The notes below the pieces were generated by a model, which saw only the letters and a program-made list of their open reading frames with translations, had not been told where the DNA came from and ran no database searches. From an uncultured bacterium (GTDB lineage Bacteria; Myxococcota_A; Bradymonadia; UBA7976; VGTA01), in assembly GCA_943788935.1 (NCBI GenBank), contig CALSSE010000001.1, forward strand, positions 23,269-87,268: a stretch of DNA of 64,000 nucleotides, given 5' to 3'. Below, piece after piece: positions 17,465 through 25,439 of this stretch. Every line of letters starts with the position of its first letter. Position 1 is the first letter of the stretch. The position numbers and the translations under genes were made by a program.

Positions 17465-18058
17465 CTAACCCTCTTGGTTGGTAGATTCAGACTTCAGAGT
17501 CCCTGTTGGTGAAGAATCGTCCATCCCATTTGCTCTATTCTCTTGAGTTGCCTCATCACTCGGCGTTACCTCATCTCCCCATCTCAACTTTGCCTCTGTG
17601 ACTACTTTAGGTTTTACCCCAAATTGGCTCTCTGCTTTTGGCTCAAGTTTAATCGTTGTCTTGAGCTCAATCGAGAGCTGAGAGAGGAGCTTAACCAGCT
17701 CACTTTGGAGATCGACACGCTCTACGAGGCGCTTCACCTCTGACCTCACCTGTTCCACGCCCTCTGCTCTGAGCTCTTCAACCCTCTGGCTTACTTTACC
17801 GATGACTTCTCCAGGACTCACTCTGAGTGAATTAATCGCGCGTCTTACTCCCTTTACTCGCTTTCCTTCTTTGACTCCTCTTGATGGCTGAGCGTGTTCA
17901 CCCCTTTGAGAATCTGCATAACTGGTGAGCTCATCACTAGCGTCAAGTCGATTAAGGAGGGCCTCTCTGAGACTCTGTGGGAGTGAGTCTAGCTGTTTAA
18001 TCGCCTCTCTGACCCTCACTTGGTCTGTGAGGTCGGCGTCTTTATCTTTAGATGACAT
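17465..18058 (-). CDS. Charged cytoplasmic protein of unknown function, probably coiled-coil
   Basis: 197 residues, with no signal and no membrane segment. The centre (about 75-145) is a long amphipathic helix, VSQRVEELRAEGVEQVRSEV and onward, ending in SIELKTTIKLEPK. The C-terminal 40 residues are polar and low in order. The family is not recognised. The gene begins 2 nt after the TPR gene's stop, so the two form an operon and may act together. Confidence 0.6.
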   Translation of the reverse strand: MSSKDKDADLTDQVRVREAIKQLDSLPQSLREALLNRLDASDELTSYADSQRGEHAQPSRGVKEGKRVKGVRRAINSLRVSPGEVIGKVSQRVEELRAEGVEQVRSEVKRLVERVDLQSELVKLLSQLSIELKTTIKLEPKAESQFGVKPKVVTEAKLRWGDEVTPSDEATQENRANGMDDSSPTGTLKSESTNQEG

Positions 18059-18060
18059 CT

Positions 18061-19449
18061 CTACAGCGCCTCAATGGCTCGCTCCGCTTGACGGAACAGA
18101 TGAGAGCTGGCTTGTCCTTCTTGAGGCCTAGTGAGGTCTCTGAGCTTTTGGTAATGCTTCAGTGCGCGCTGAGATTGATGCATAGCGCTCGCTGTGACCG
18201 CTAGATCAAGATGAATATGTGGATAATTTAGACCCTCACTTGCTAAACTAAGAGCTTGATAAGCTTCTCCATATCGCTCTAAGCCTAACAGGGCTCTCCC
18301 CTTAGCATGCATCAAGAGAGGATCCAAGGCAGGAGGTGACTCTCCCTTGTCCTTAGTAGAGCTCTCAAGATATTGATCGATCGATCTTAAGCAGTCATGA
18401 AAACGGCCTTCTTTGAGCGAAAGTCGTACTTGAGGTAGCAGGGTTTTCAAAGAGAGGCGCTTGGCGTCTCTTGAGCGCTTATGCTGTAGATGACTTAACA
18501 CCGCCATCCCCCTCAACATCGCCGATTTTTCATCGATCATTAGACCGCGCTCAGCAAAGGTTTGAGCTTCAAAAAAGTGTCCAACGAGATAGGCGCTAAC
18601 CGCTGCATAATAGCATAGCTGTATCTTCATCGACGCTGGGGTTTCTCGAGAGGCAAGCTCTGCATAGATCTTCTCAGCTTTAGCATATCTCCTCTCGGCA
18701 AAATGTTGATCAGCCTCAGCGAGGAGCTGACTCAATGTGCTTTGTCTTACGATCGTTGGCGTCTCGGAGAGGCTATCGGTTTGTACATTATCTTCATCAG
18801 TATCGGTATCAATGAGGACGACTTCACTGGCGCGTAGCCGACTCAATGAGCCTTTCGCCTCACTGATCCATCGTTCTTTTGAAGGTCTCTTCTCTTGTTC
18901 AATATACTCTTGATAAAGTTCAATCGCTCCTTTGGGGTCACCCACCAAATCTAAAGTTTTTGCCAAACCAAAAACACCACTGAGTCGGTCTTCTCCGGAG
19001 GAGAGATTTAAAAACACTTCATATCCCTCGATCGCCTCACGATAGCGTTTAAGTTTTCTGAGAGTGAAGGCTAATAAATATAGGTTCTTGCTTGATTTAG
19101 GGGATAACTCTACGAGAGTACGCAGGTGGGTCAACGCCTCTTGGTATTGACCTAAGCGTAAGAGATAGCGACTGAGACTTTGTAGTAGTTTTTGATCGGA
19201 AGGTGTCTTCTCTAACTGTAGCCTCAACTCGATCACTTTGGACTCGACCAACAGGCGTTTAGACTGAGCAGGGGTTGCGCTCTCGATCTCTCTCTTATTG
19301 GATTCAGAGCTCTTGGGAGTAGATTTAGGCTGTGAATGGGCGAGAGGAGGAAAGGGTGATACACCAATACAGAGGAGGGCAACAGTCACCTGAGTTAGCC
19401 CTCGTCTACACCGATTGTTACAGAGTGACATCGAGCTTTTCCTATTCAT
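18061..19449 (-). CDS. Exported tetratricopeptide-repeat protein
   Basis: 462 residues with a Sec signal (cleavage near LAHSQ, about residue 39). It then has about seven TPR-like helical pairs: SRYLLRLGQYQEALTHLRTL, LAFTLRKLKRYREAIEGYEV and LDLVGDPKGAIELYQEYI in the N-terminal half, and AEADQHFAERRYAKAEKIYA, GRALLGLERYGEAYQALSLA and MHQSQRALKHYQKLRDL in the C-terminal half. It is a periplasmic protein-interaction scaffold with no enzymatic domain, coupled to the downstream charged protein. Confidence 0.8.
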   Translation of the reverse strand: MNRKSSMSLCNNRCRRGLTQVTVALLCIGVSPFPPLAHSQPKSTPKSSESNKREIESATPAQSKRLLVESKVIELRLQLEKTPSDQKLLQSLSRYLLRLGQYQEALTHLRTLVELSPKSSKNLYLLAFTLRKLKRYREAIEGYEVFLNLSSGEDRLSGVFGLAKTLDLVGDPKGAIELYQEYIEQEKRPSKERWISEAKGSLSRLRASEVVLIDTDTDEDNVQTDSLSETPTIVRQSTLSQLLAEADQHFAERRYAKAEKIYAELASRETPASMKIQLCYYAAVSAYLVGHFFEAQTFAERGLMIDEKSAMLRGMAVLSHLQHKRSRDAKRLSLKTLLPQVRLSLKEGRFHDCLRSIDQYLESSTKDKGESPPALDPLLMHAKGRALLGLERYGEAYQALSLASEGLNYPHIHLDLAVTASAMHQSQRALKHYQKLRDLTRPQEGQASSHLFRQAERAIEAL

Positions 19450-19477
19450 ATTTAAGGCCTTTGGCTTCCCCTAAAAA

Positions 19478-21088
19478 TCAGAAGATTGAGCGAGGACCGC
19501 TCCCTGACCCTGAAAGTCCAGAGAACCCTGTAGATCCAAGCAATTGGAGAGCGATCGAAGTAGATTGATTCGCTTGAGCTAAGACTGAAGTATTCGCTGA
19601 AGCGACCATCATCTCTCGAGCCATCTCAGCGGTCTCACTAGCAAACTCAGCATCTTGGATACGGCTTTGAGAGACCTTAGTGTTCTCTGAGGTCTGCTGT
19701 AGATTACTCACCGTATGCTCTAGACGGTTGTGGTTTGCGCCGATATCACTTCGGAGAGCGCTGACCTCTTCTAAGGCGAGGTCGAGAGTCTCGAGAGCAG
19801 CGACCGCACCCTCTTTAGTGGAGATATCTAATCCTGAAAGAGCGCTGTCTTTTGACACCCCAAAGACGGCAGATTGGCCGCCAAAGGCGAAAGGATTAGG
19901 GTTCTCGACCATGCCTCCGAGGTAGCTGTCAACGAGGAATCCAAAGTGAGCATCAATCGCTTCATCGGACTGAATGGTGACGGTGCCTCCGTAAACGAAG
20001 GCGCCTTCAAAACCATCTCTAAGGCCAATGGCCGTCTCGAGGTCTCTCCCTCCATTATCACCAGAGTAGATGAGCTGCATGTTACGACCGTCTTCAGCGA
20101 CAAGGACTAACTCATTACTCGCGTTGAGGTGAGCTTGTACTCCGGTCTCATCGTAGACAGCGTTGATCGAGTCGACGAGTGATCCGCTCGCGTCGTTTTC
20201 ATTGATCTCGAAACCAGAGATCTTAACGTCATTGATGCTGATGTATGTGTTAGTGGTCAACTCAACGGCTCCGACAGCGCCGGTGTTACCAAAGATATCA
20301 AAGCCGAGCTCATCGTTGCGACCCTGTTGGTTATCGGTTCGGGTCGCACCAACCTTTGCGGAGACACCAGTAAAGCTCTGATATGCGTTAATCGCTACTG
20401 ATTTAGCGATCGCAGATCCTTCATTATAGATGGTAGAGATCGCATCATCAGCGGCTACACTGTCTCTTATATCTACACCGTTGAGGGTAAATGATTCTGG
20501 CCCAGGCGCTCCCGCGAAACCTCCTAACAAGCTCATATCGGTAGCGACCCCTGTCTTAGAGGTGACTTTCGCTTGACGAGCTAGGGTCTCTGGTCGGATG
20601 CTGCTCAGGGTTAGATCATGAGTCTGTCCAACTTTGTCACCCGCTTGAATCTTAAATTTGGTCTTCATCTGTTGGAAGATATGTAGACCGTTAAAGGTCG
20701 TTGTCTTAGCGATCCTGCTCAGCTCATTCATCAGCTGGCTGACCTCCGCTTGGGCAGACTTTAGGTCGCTCGAGTTGTAAGTCTCTGTTGCCGATTGAAC
20801 AGAGAGCTCTCTCATCCTTTGCAGGATATTATTGGTCTCGTTGAGCGCCCCTTCGGCGGTCTGTAGTAATGACATCCCGTCGGTGGTATTACGGATCGCT
20901 TGGTCATATCCACGGTGTTGGGCCTCCATACGAGTGCTGATCGAGAGACCTGCTGCGTCATCTTTAGCCCCGTTGATACGGTTGCCTGAACTGAGTCTCT
21001 CCATCTTAGTCGCGATGTTGCGCGTGTGCACATTCATCGCATTTCTAGCGCGGATTGAGTCGGTATTAGTATTGATAAATAAGCTCAT
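19478..21088 (-). CDS. fliC: Flagellin
   Basis: 536 residues. The N-terminal D0/D1 region (1 to about 140) has the standard pattern INTNTDSIRARNAMN, LSSGNRINGAKDDAAGLSIS and LSVQSATETYNSSDL; the C-terminal D1/D0 region (about 440-536) has RSDIGANHNRLEHTVSNL and MMVASANTSVLAQANQS. The middle 300 residues are the surface-exposed variable part, with flagellin_IN-like beta segments and no protease motif. It ends in GSGSGPRSIF rather than the usual LLR. GAGGTC lies 6-7 nt before the ATG. No other flagellar assembly gene is nearby. Confidence 0.93.
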   Translation of the reverse strand: MSLFINTNTDSIRARNAMNVHTRNIATKMERLSSGNRINGAKDDAAGLSISTRMEAQHRGYDQAIRNTTDGMSLLQTAEGALNETNNILQRMRELSVQSATETYNSSDLKSAQAEVSQLMNELSRIAKTTTFNGLHIFQQMKTKFKIQAGDKVGQTHDLTLSSIRPETLARQAKVTSKTGVATDMSLLGGFAGAPGPESFTLNGVDIRDSVAADDAISTIYNEGSAIAKSVAINAYQSFTGVSAKVGATRTDNQQGRNDELGFDIFGNTGAVGAVELTTNTYISINDVKISGFEINENDASGSLVDSINAVYDETGVQAHLNASNELVLVAEDGRNMQLIYSGDNGGRDLETAIGLRDGFEGAFVYGGTVTIQSDEAIDAHFGFLVDSYLGGMVENPNPFAFGGQSAVFGVSKDSALSGLDISTKEGAVAALETLDLALEEVSALRSDIGANHNRLEHTVSNLQQTSENTKVSQSRIQDAEFASETAEMAREMMVASANTSVLAQANQSTSIALQLLGSTGFSGLSGSGSGPRSIF

Positions 21089-21301
21089 GATGACCTCTTA
21101 ATCTTATGGCATGGAAGACCAAGTCTTATAATACTAGGATAACGACATAAAATGAAGAGATAATCAAGCCTCTCCTCGATAAGATCTTCTTCAGCTTTTT
21201 ATTCCATTGACCTTCCCTGTTCGGTTGACTCCGACTGAGGACTTGATGGATGATATGCGGGGTGACCTAAGTTACCTAGTGTCGTTGCTATATCGTCAGT
21301 A

Positions 21302-22480
21302 TTAAGGAGCAAACAAGAGCTCTCCGGAGGCAGTAGGGAAATTGAAAGTATCTCGCCATTCATAAAACCCTTCATCGATAATGGCTACCTGTTGAAAACC
21401 TCTAGCGATGAGTGCATCAGCGGCTTGTCCGCTTACGGCGTGAGGACATCCGCAATACGTCAGTGTGAAAACGCTTGGGTCTAGTTGGTCGGCATAAGCG
21501 TCAACGTCATAAAAGGGGAGAGAGATCGCTCCGGCGATATGCTCATCGACATAGTCAGCGGCCGGTCGAGCGTCTATAATCGTCATCTTCCTCTCAGCTA
21601 AGAGAGCGTCATAGACTTGTTGAGCAGGGACAAATCGATCTTCACGTAGCACAAAATCAGGATCTTCTCCTTCAGGGTGAAGGGGAGTTTGATCCACTTG
21701 AGGAGTGAATGGTGGAGGGGGATCCATATCAACAGGGCTGGCCCAAGATCGTATCAAAGAGACGAGGTCTGCGAGACCTTGCTCATTGACAAGGGGAGGA
21801 CCATAAGCACCCATAGAGGTACCGCGTCGTCCCACTTGAATGGCATGAGCTAAAAAGCCATCGTCAACGGTCTCCAAAAACCAAGGGTTATTTAGGCTGA
21901 CCGCACTTATGCCCTCTCCATTTTCACCATGACAACTAGCGCATACCGCGTTGTATAGAGGCTGCCCTCTTTGAGGAGCGCCGGTGAGAGAGGGCGCAGG
22001 GTAATTGAGGCTAGGTTCTGTCTGCCATAGTCGGATAAAAGCGACGATATCACGAACCATTGAGGTGTCTAGAGGTCCTCCTTTCTCAACGCCCCAAGGG
22101 CTCATCGGGGTACCAGGACGACCGTGGACGGTAGAGAGAGTGAGGAACTCATCAGAGGCGACCGATAAAAAGTCCTGATTGTTGAGAGCGTTGGCATTAT
22201 CAGCTAGATAGCCTTCTCCTTCGGCTCCATGGCAGAAACCACAAAACTGTTGGTAAAGCGCTTCACCTCTCTCTAGATCGATGGCAACAGGTTCATCGCC
22301 AGCATTAACCTCATCGCCAGCGCTTATATCGCTCCCTGCATTGACCTCGCCGCCAGCGCTCATGTCACTTCTAGCATTGATCTCTTTAGGCTCAGCGGTG
22401 TCACAACTGATGAGGGTAAATGAGATGAGAGACCACACTATGACAGCGGTAAGATTTAATGTGTACAGCGCCTGAAACAT
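21302..22480 (-). CDS. Di-heme cytochrome c-rhodanese fusion lipoprotein
   Basis: 392 residues. Lipobox LISC (C26) is followed by DTAEPK and a short [AG]-[DE] repeat tether (about 35-63). Two small class I cytochrome c domains follow: CGFCH (80-84) with axial Met in TPMSPWG, and CASCH (180-184) with Met in TSMGAYG. After a Pro-rich hinge comes a rhodanese domain (about 286-385) with IIDARPAADYVDEHIAGA and the active-site loop YCGCPHA (C343), the CxCP subtype. The architecture implies sulfur or thiol transfer linked to electron transfer at an outer face of the membrane (inference). It is 51 nt downstream of the thioredoxin-like lipoprotein gene on the same strand; the two share the CDTAEPK leader. 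Confidence 0.87.
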   Translation of the reverse strand: MFQALYTLNLTAVIVWSLISFTLISCDTAEPKEINARSDMSAGGEVNAGSDISAGDEVNAGDEPVAIDLERGEALYQQFCGFCHGAEGEGYLADNANALNNQDFLSVASDEFLTLSTVHGRPGTPMSPWGVEKGGPLDTSMVRDIVAFIRLWQTEPSLNYPAPSLTGAPQRGQPLYNAVCASCHGENGEGISAVSLNNPWFLETVDDGFLAHAIQVGRRGTSMGAYGPPLVNEQGLADLVSLIRSWASPVDMDPPPPFTPQVDQTPLHPEGEDPDFVLREDRFVPAQQVYDALLAERKMTIIDARPAADYVDEHIAGAISLPFYDVDAYADQLDPSVFTLTYCGCPHAVSGQAADALIARGFQQVAIIDEGFYEWRDTFNFPTASGELLFAP

Positions 22481-22531
22481 AGATTTTTCCTCTGATCGTT
22501 AGTCCATGATGAGTCATAGTTGGGATCCTAC

Positions 22532-23788
22532 TTACGGGTCGGTTGTCCCATTAAGCACCTCTAAGATGACTCCCATTAGATTCATATATCCCTCATCAGT
22601 ACTCAGATTTAATGAGAAATCTCGGTCATCATCGTCAAGGAATCGAGCGAGAGTACCCTCACTGTTGTAGATATACATGTCATCTTTATCGCCGCCTACC
22701 CGACTCTCTACCAATGTACCATCACCGGAGTCGACCATGGTTATATCGCTCATTTCTGTCCAGGCGTTAACCTCAGCGACATCTTGTAGAATACTGCTCA
22801 TAGATCGTGTCGTAAATGCTTCTAGGTTATCCTCGGTGTTGATCTCATTGATCACCGAGATCCACAGCACATGACCTTGGGCGAGGAGCTCGAATCTCAT
22901 CTGCTCTAATTTGGTCAATTGAGCCTGACAATACCCGCAGGTTGAGCGGAGCAAGACAACCAATGTGACTTGACCTTGGAACTCGTCTATACCGTAATAT
23001 TGGCCCACACCACAGCTTGATGGATTGAGATCTCTCAGTATGAAATTTGGCGGGTTGGCTCCAATGCAAGTGACACAGTCTTGACTGTTGTTAGCGGGTA
23101 CCTCTGTTTCGGCAACGCTCTCAACGACTGGCCCTACGCATCCTTCTATCGGCTCATCTGGGAGTTCTTGACCACTAGCAGACTCTCCTGCCATAGACTC
23201 TCCTGCCATAGACTCTCCTGCCATAGACTCTCCTGCCATAGACTCTCCTGCCATAGAGTCGCCAGCCACAGAGTCGCCAGCCACAGAGTCGCCAGCCACA
23301 GAGTCGCCAGCCACAGAGTCGCCAGCCACAGAGTCGCCAGCCACAGAGTCGCCAGCCACAGAGTCGCCGGCCGCAGAGTCGCCGGCCGCAGAGTCACCGG
23401 CCGCAGAGTCACCGGCCACAGAGTCGCCAGCCGCAGAGTCGCCGGCCACAGAGTCGCCAGCCGCAGAGTCGCCAGCCACAGAGTCGCCAGCTACAGGGTC
23501 GCCCGCTACAGACTCGCCGGCCACAGGGTCGCCCGCTACAGACTCGCCGGCCATAGAGTCCCCAGCTACAGAGTCGCCAGCTACAGAGTCCCCAGCTACA
23601 GAGTCACCAGCCGCAGACTCGCCGGCCATGGCTTCTAAAAAGAGCTGTTTAGGCTCAGCAGTATCACAGCCGCTCAGTGACAAAACACTAGATAAAAAAA
23701 TACTTGGTAAGAAAACGATTTTACCCATGCATGTCATCATATTTATAAGGACATACATTTGGTGTGAGCACGACTTAATGACTGACAT
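22532..23788 (-). CDS. Thioredoxin-like lipoprotein with a long AGDS repeat tether
   Basis: About 418 residues. A lipobox SLSGC is followed by DTAEPK, then about 30 pentapeptides of the type (V/A/M)AG(D/E)(S/P). The folded part is a thioredoxin/redoxin-like domain: GVGQYYGIDEFQGQVTLVVL, a CGYC active site (about residues 281-284 from this start), WISVINEINTEDN and an Asp-rich DDDDRDF loop. It is predicted to act as an envelope thiol-disulfide or thiol-peroxidase-like protein held away from the membrane. Start: ATG 23824 lacks a ribosome site, whereas AAGGA sits 7 nt before ATG 23788; ATG 23728 would also give a compact signal peptide. It is the first gene of the pair with the cytochrome-rhodanese protein. 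Confidence 0.8.
   Translation of the reverse strand: MSVIKSCSHQMYVLINMMTCMGKIVFLPSIFLSSVLSLSGCDTAEPKQLFLEAMAGESAAGDSVAGDSVAGDSVAGDSMAGESVAGDPVAGESVAGDPVAGDSVAGDSAAGDSVAGDSAAGDSVAGDSAAGDSAAGDSAAGDSVAGDSVAGDSVAGDSVAGDSVAGDSVAGDSVAGDSMAGESMAGESMAGESMAGESMAGESASGQELPDEPIEGCVGPVVESVAETEVPANNSQDCVTCIGANPPNFILRDLNPSSCGVGQYYGIDEFQGQVTLVVLLRSTCGYCQAQLTKLEQMRFELLAQGHVLWISVINEINTEDNLEAFTTRSMSSILQDVAEVNAWTEMSDITMVDSGDGTLVESRVGGDKDDMYIYNSEGTLARFLDDDDRDFSLNLSTDEGYMNLMGVILEVLNGTTDP
23171..23630 (-). repeat. 15-bp tandem repeat coding for the (V/A/M)AG(D/E)S tether
   Basis: About 30 in-frame 15-bp units of the type GACTCTGTGGCTGGC on the minus strand, with patches of identical neighbours (seven VAGDS, five MAGES), which points to recent slippage or unequal exchange. 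There are no spacers, so it is not a CRISPR array. Confidence 0.92.
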
Positions 23789-23955
23789 AGCGGAATCCTT
23801 ACTCTTAATATTGCTGATCATCATAACAAATGTTTCTCTGTAAAAGTGTATACATGAGAATAGCGCTTAGACTCAAGCGTCCATAGTTGAGCGCAGTGAA
23901 CGAATCAATGAGAGCTGTCTCTCTTTAACTTTTTGGTATTATATAGGTTACTATT

Positions 23956-25255
23956 ATGGGTCTTAAGACTTCAAAACCAGTGCGAATTAATCGACTCGAC
24001 TTCCCTTTTGTGGTCAATCATTATCGTTGGCCGAGTGGCCTACAACTACTCCATCAACCCGAGCATCAGGCGCCGTTAGTGAGCTATCAGACTTGGCTCA
24101 AAGTAGGGAGTAGTCATGAGGAAACGGGAAAAAACGGGGATCGCTCACCTGTTTGAGCATCTTATGTTTAAAGGGACACAGAAGCATCCTGAAGGCGAGC
24201 TTGATCGTCTCCTCGAAGAGGTAGGAGGAGATGTTAACGCTGCCACTTGGTTAGATTGGACCTACTATTACACAGATCTACCGAGTGAACATGTTGAGCG
24301 AGTAGTGATGCTCGAAGCAGACCGGCTCTCTCAGCTCCATTTAACTGCCGAGGTCTTAGAGGCAGAGCGACAAGTGGTGATGAATGAGCGGAGAGAGTGT
24401 GTTGAGGATGACCCCTGTGAGAGTATGAGCGAGATCTTATGGTCTAAGCTCATGGGAGAAGGTCACCCTTATGCTCATACAACAATTGGTTTGATGGAGG
24501 ACATTGAGCAGCTCTCTCTTGAAGATTGTCGAGCATTTTACAAACGGTTTTATCACCCGAGTCAGATCACTCTCGTTGTGAGTGGCGATATCACTGCTGA
24601 GGCGATCATTGATATGATCGAGACACATTACGGTGAAGAGCTCTCTATCTCTCAGCCTCAGCACCATATCTCATTTCCGACACCAGCGCCTGTAGAAGAA
24701 GAGTGGATCGAAGAGGAGATGGAGCTGCACGCTCCTCGAATACACCTTGGTTTTCGTACTTATGCTGCTCATGATCATCGTTCTGCCGCCTTAGAGTGCT
24801 TAGATGAACTCCTTTTTGAGGGAGACTCTTCACGCCTTTATAAACGACTGATCTTTGACCTTGAGGTCGCCTCATGCGTCTATTCGGTAATGCCTCAATT
24901 TAGTGGGGAAGGGGTCTATGAAATTGTGATTGAGCTGTTACCCGATAGTGATGCTCAAGCTGTGGTCAATGAGGTGACAGATGAACTGACAAGAATCAGC
25001 CAATATGGTATTTTGGACGAAGAGCTAGCGAGGGTAAAGCTCGCTAAAGAGCTGTATAGTTATCGTAGTCTACAGACTGTTCAACAGCGAGCGTTCTGCT
25101 TAGGCTTTTGGCAAAGTACATGTAATGACTTTCAGCAGAGCTTCTCGCGATTGACGTCTCTCCAGGGTGTGAAAAATGACCATATTATAGAGGTCGCCAA
25201 AGATCTGCTCAAACCTGAGGGGCGTTTGGCTTTGATCGGTCGCCCAAAACGTTGA
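23956..25255 (+). pseudogene. M16 family zinc peptidase (pitrilysin/processing-peptidase type) with a one-base frameshift
   Basis: Two frames together make a normal single-domain M16 protein of about 432 residues. The first frame runs RWPSGLQLLHQPEHQAPLVS to KVGSSHEETGK; the second continues TGIAHLFEHLMFKGT with the inverted zinc motif HxxEH (HLFEH at 24146-24160) and downstream Glu in VVMLEADRL, then the C-terminal M16_C half. The break is at the A6 run 24129-24134; five As would restore KTGIAHLFEH. A start at ATG 24116 in the second frame would give 379 residues lacking the first strands. It may be a sequencing error, a real mutation, or a length-variable tract. No partner M16 gene is adjacent. 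Confidence 0.8.
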
Positions 25256-25280
25256 CCATGAGAGGAGTGACGAGGCATAG

Positions 25281-25370
25281 TGATTTATCCTGAGTAATCT
25301 TGAGCTATCCTGAGCTATCCTGAGCTACCCTGAGCTACCCTGAGCTACCCTGTGTAATCTTTAGTCATCC
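25281..25370 (+). repeat. 10-bp tandem repeat downstream of the M16 gene
   Basis: Nine 10-bp units around TGAGCTA(T/C)CC; the five central ones are near-identical and the outer ones diverged. One unit spans about one helical turn. It begins 25 nt after the peptidase stop codon. Confidence 0.88.
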
Positions 25371-25439
25371 GCTGATGATCTTTACCACATCGACTATTTC
25401 CCTCTACGATGATACCAAGCGATAAAGGTGTTAGGCATA

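Noticed and set aside
23171..23630. Possible CRISPR array
   Set aside because: Units are 15 bp, directly adjacent, without unique spacers, and code in frame; no cas genes are present.
23081..23638. Plus-strand open frame with RVASH-type repeats, and a second minus frame with LWLAT repeats
   Set aside because: Shadows of the 15-bp AGDS tether repeat; no start signals and no family.
24126..24138. Programmed -1 frameshifting at A AAA AAC in the M16 gene
   Set aside because: The heptamer is in the right phase, but a -1 shift leads to CGG GGA TCG and not to the TGIAHLFEH frame, which needs a net +1 shift.
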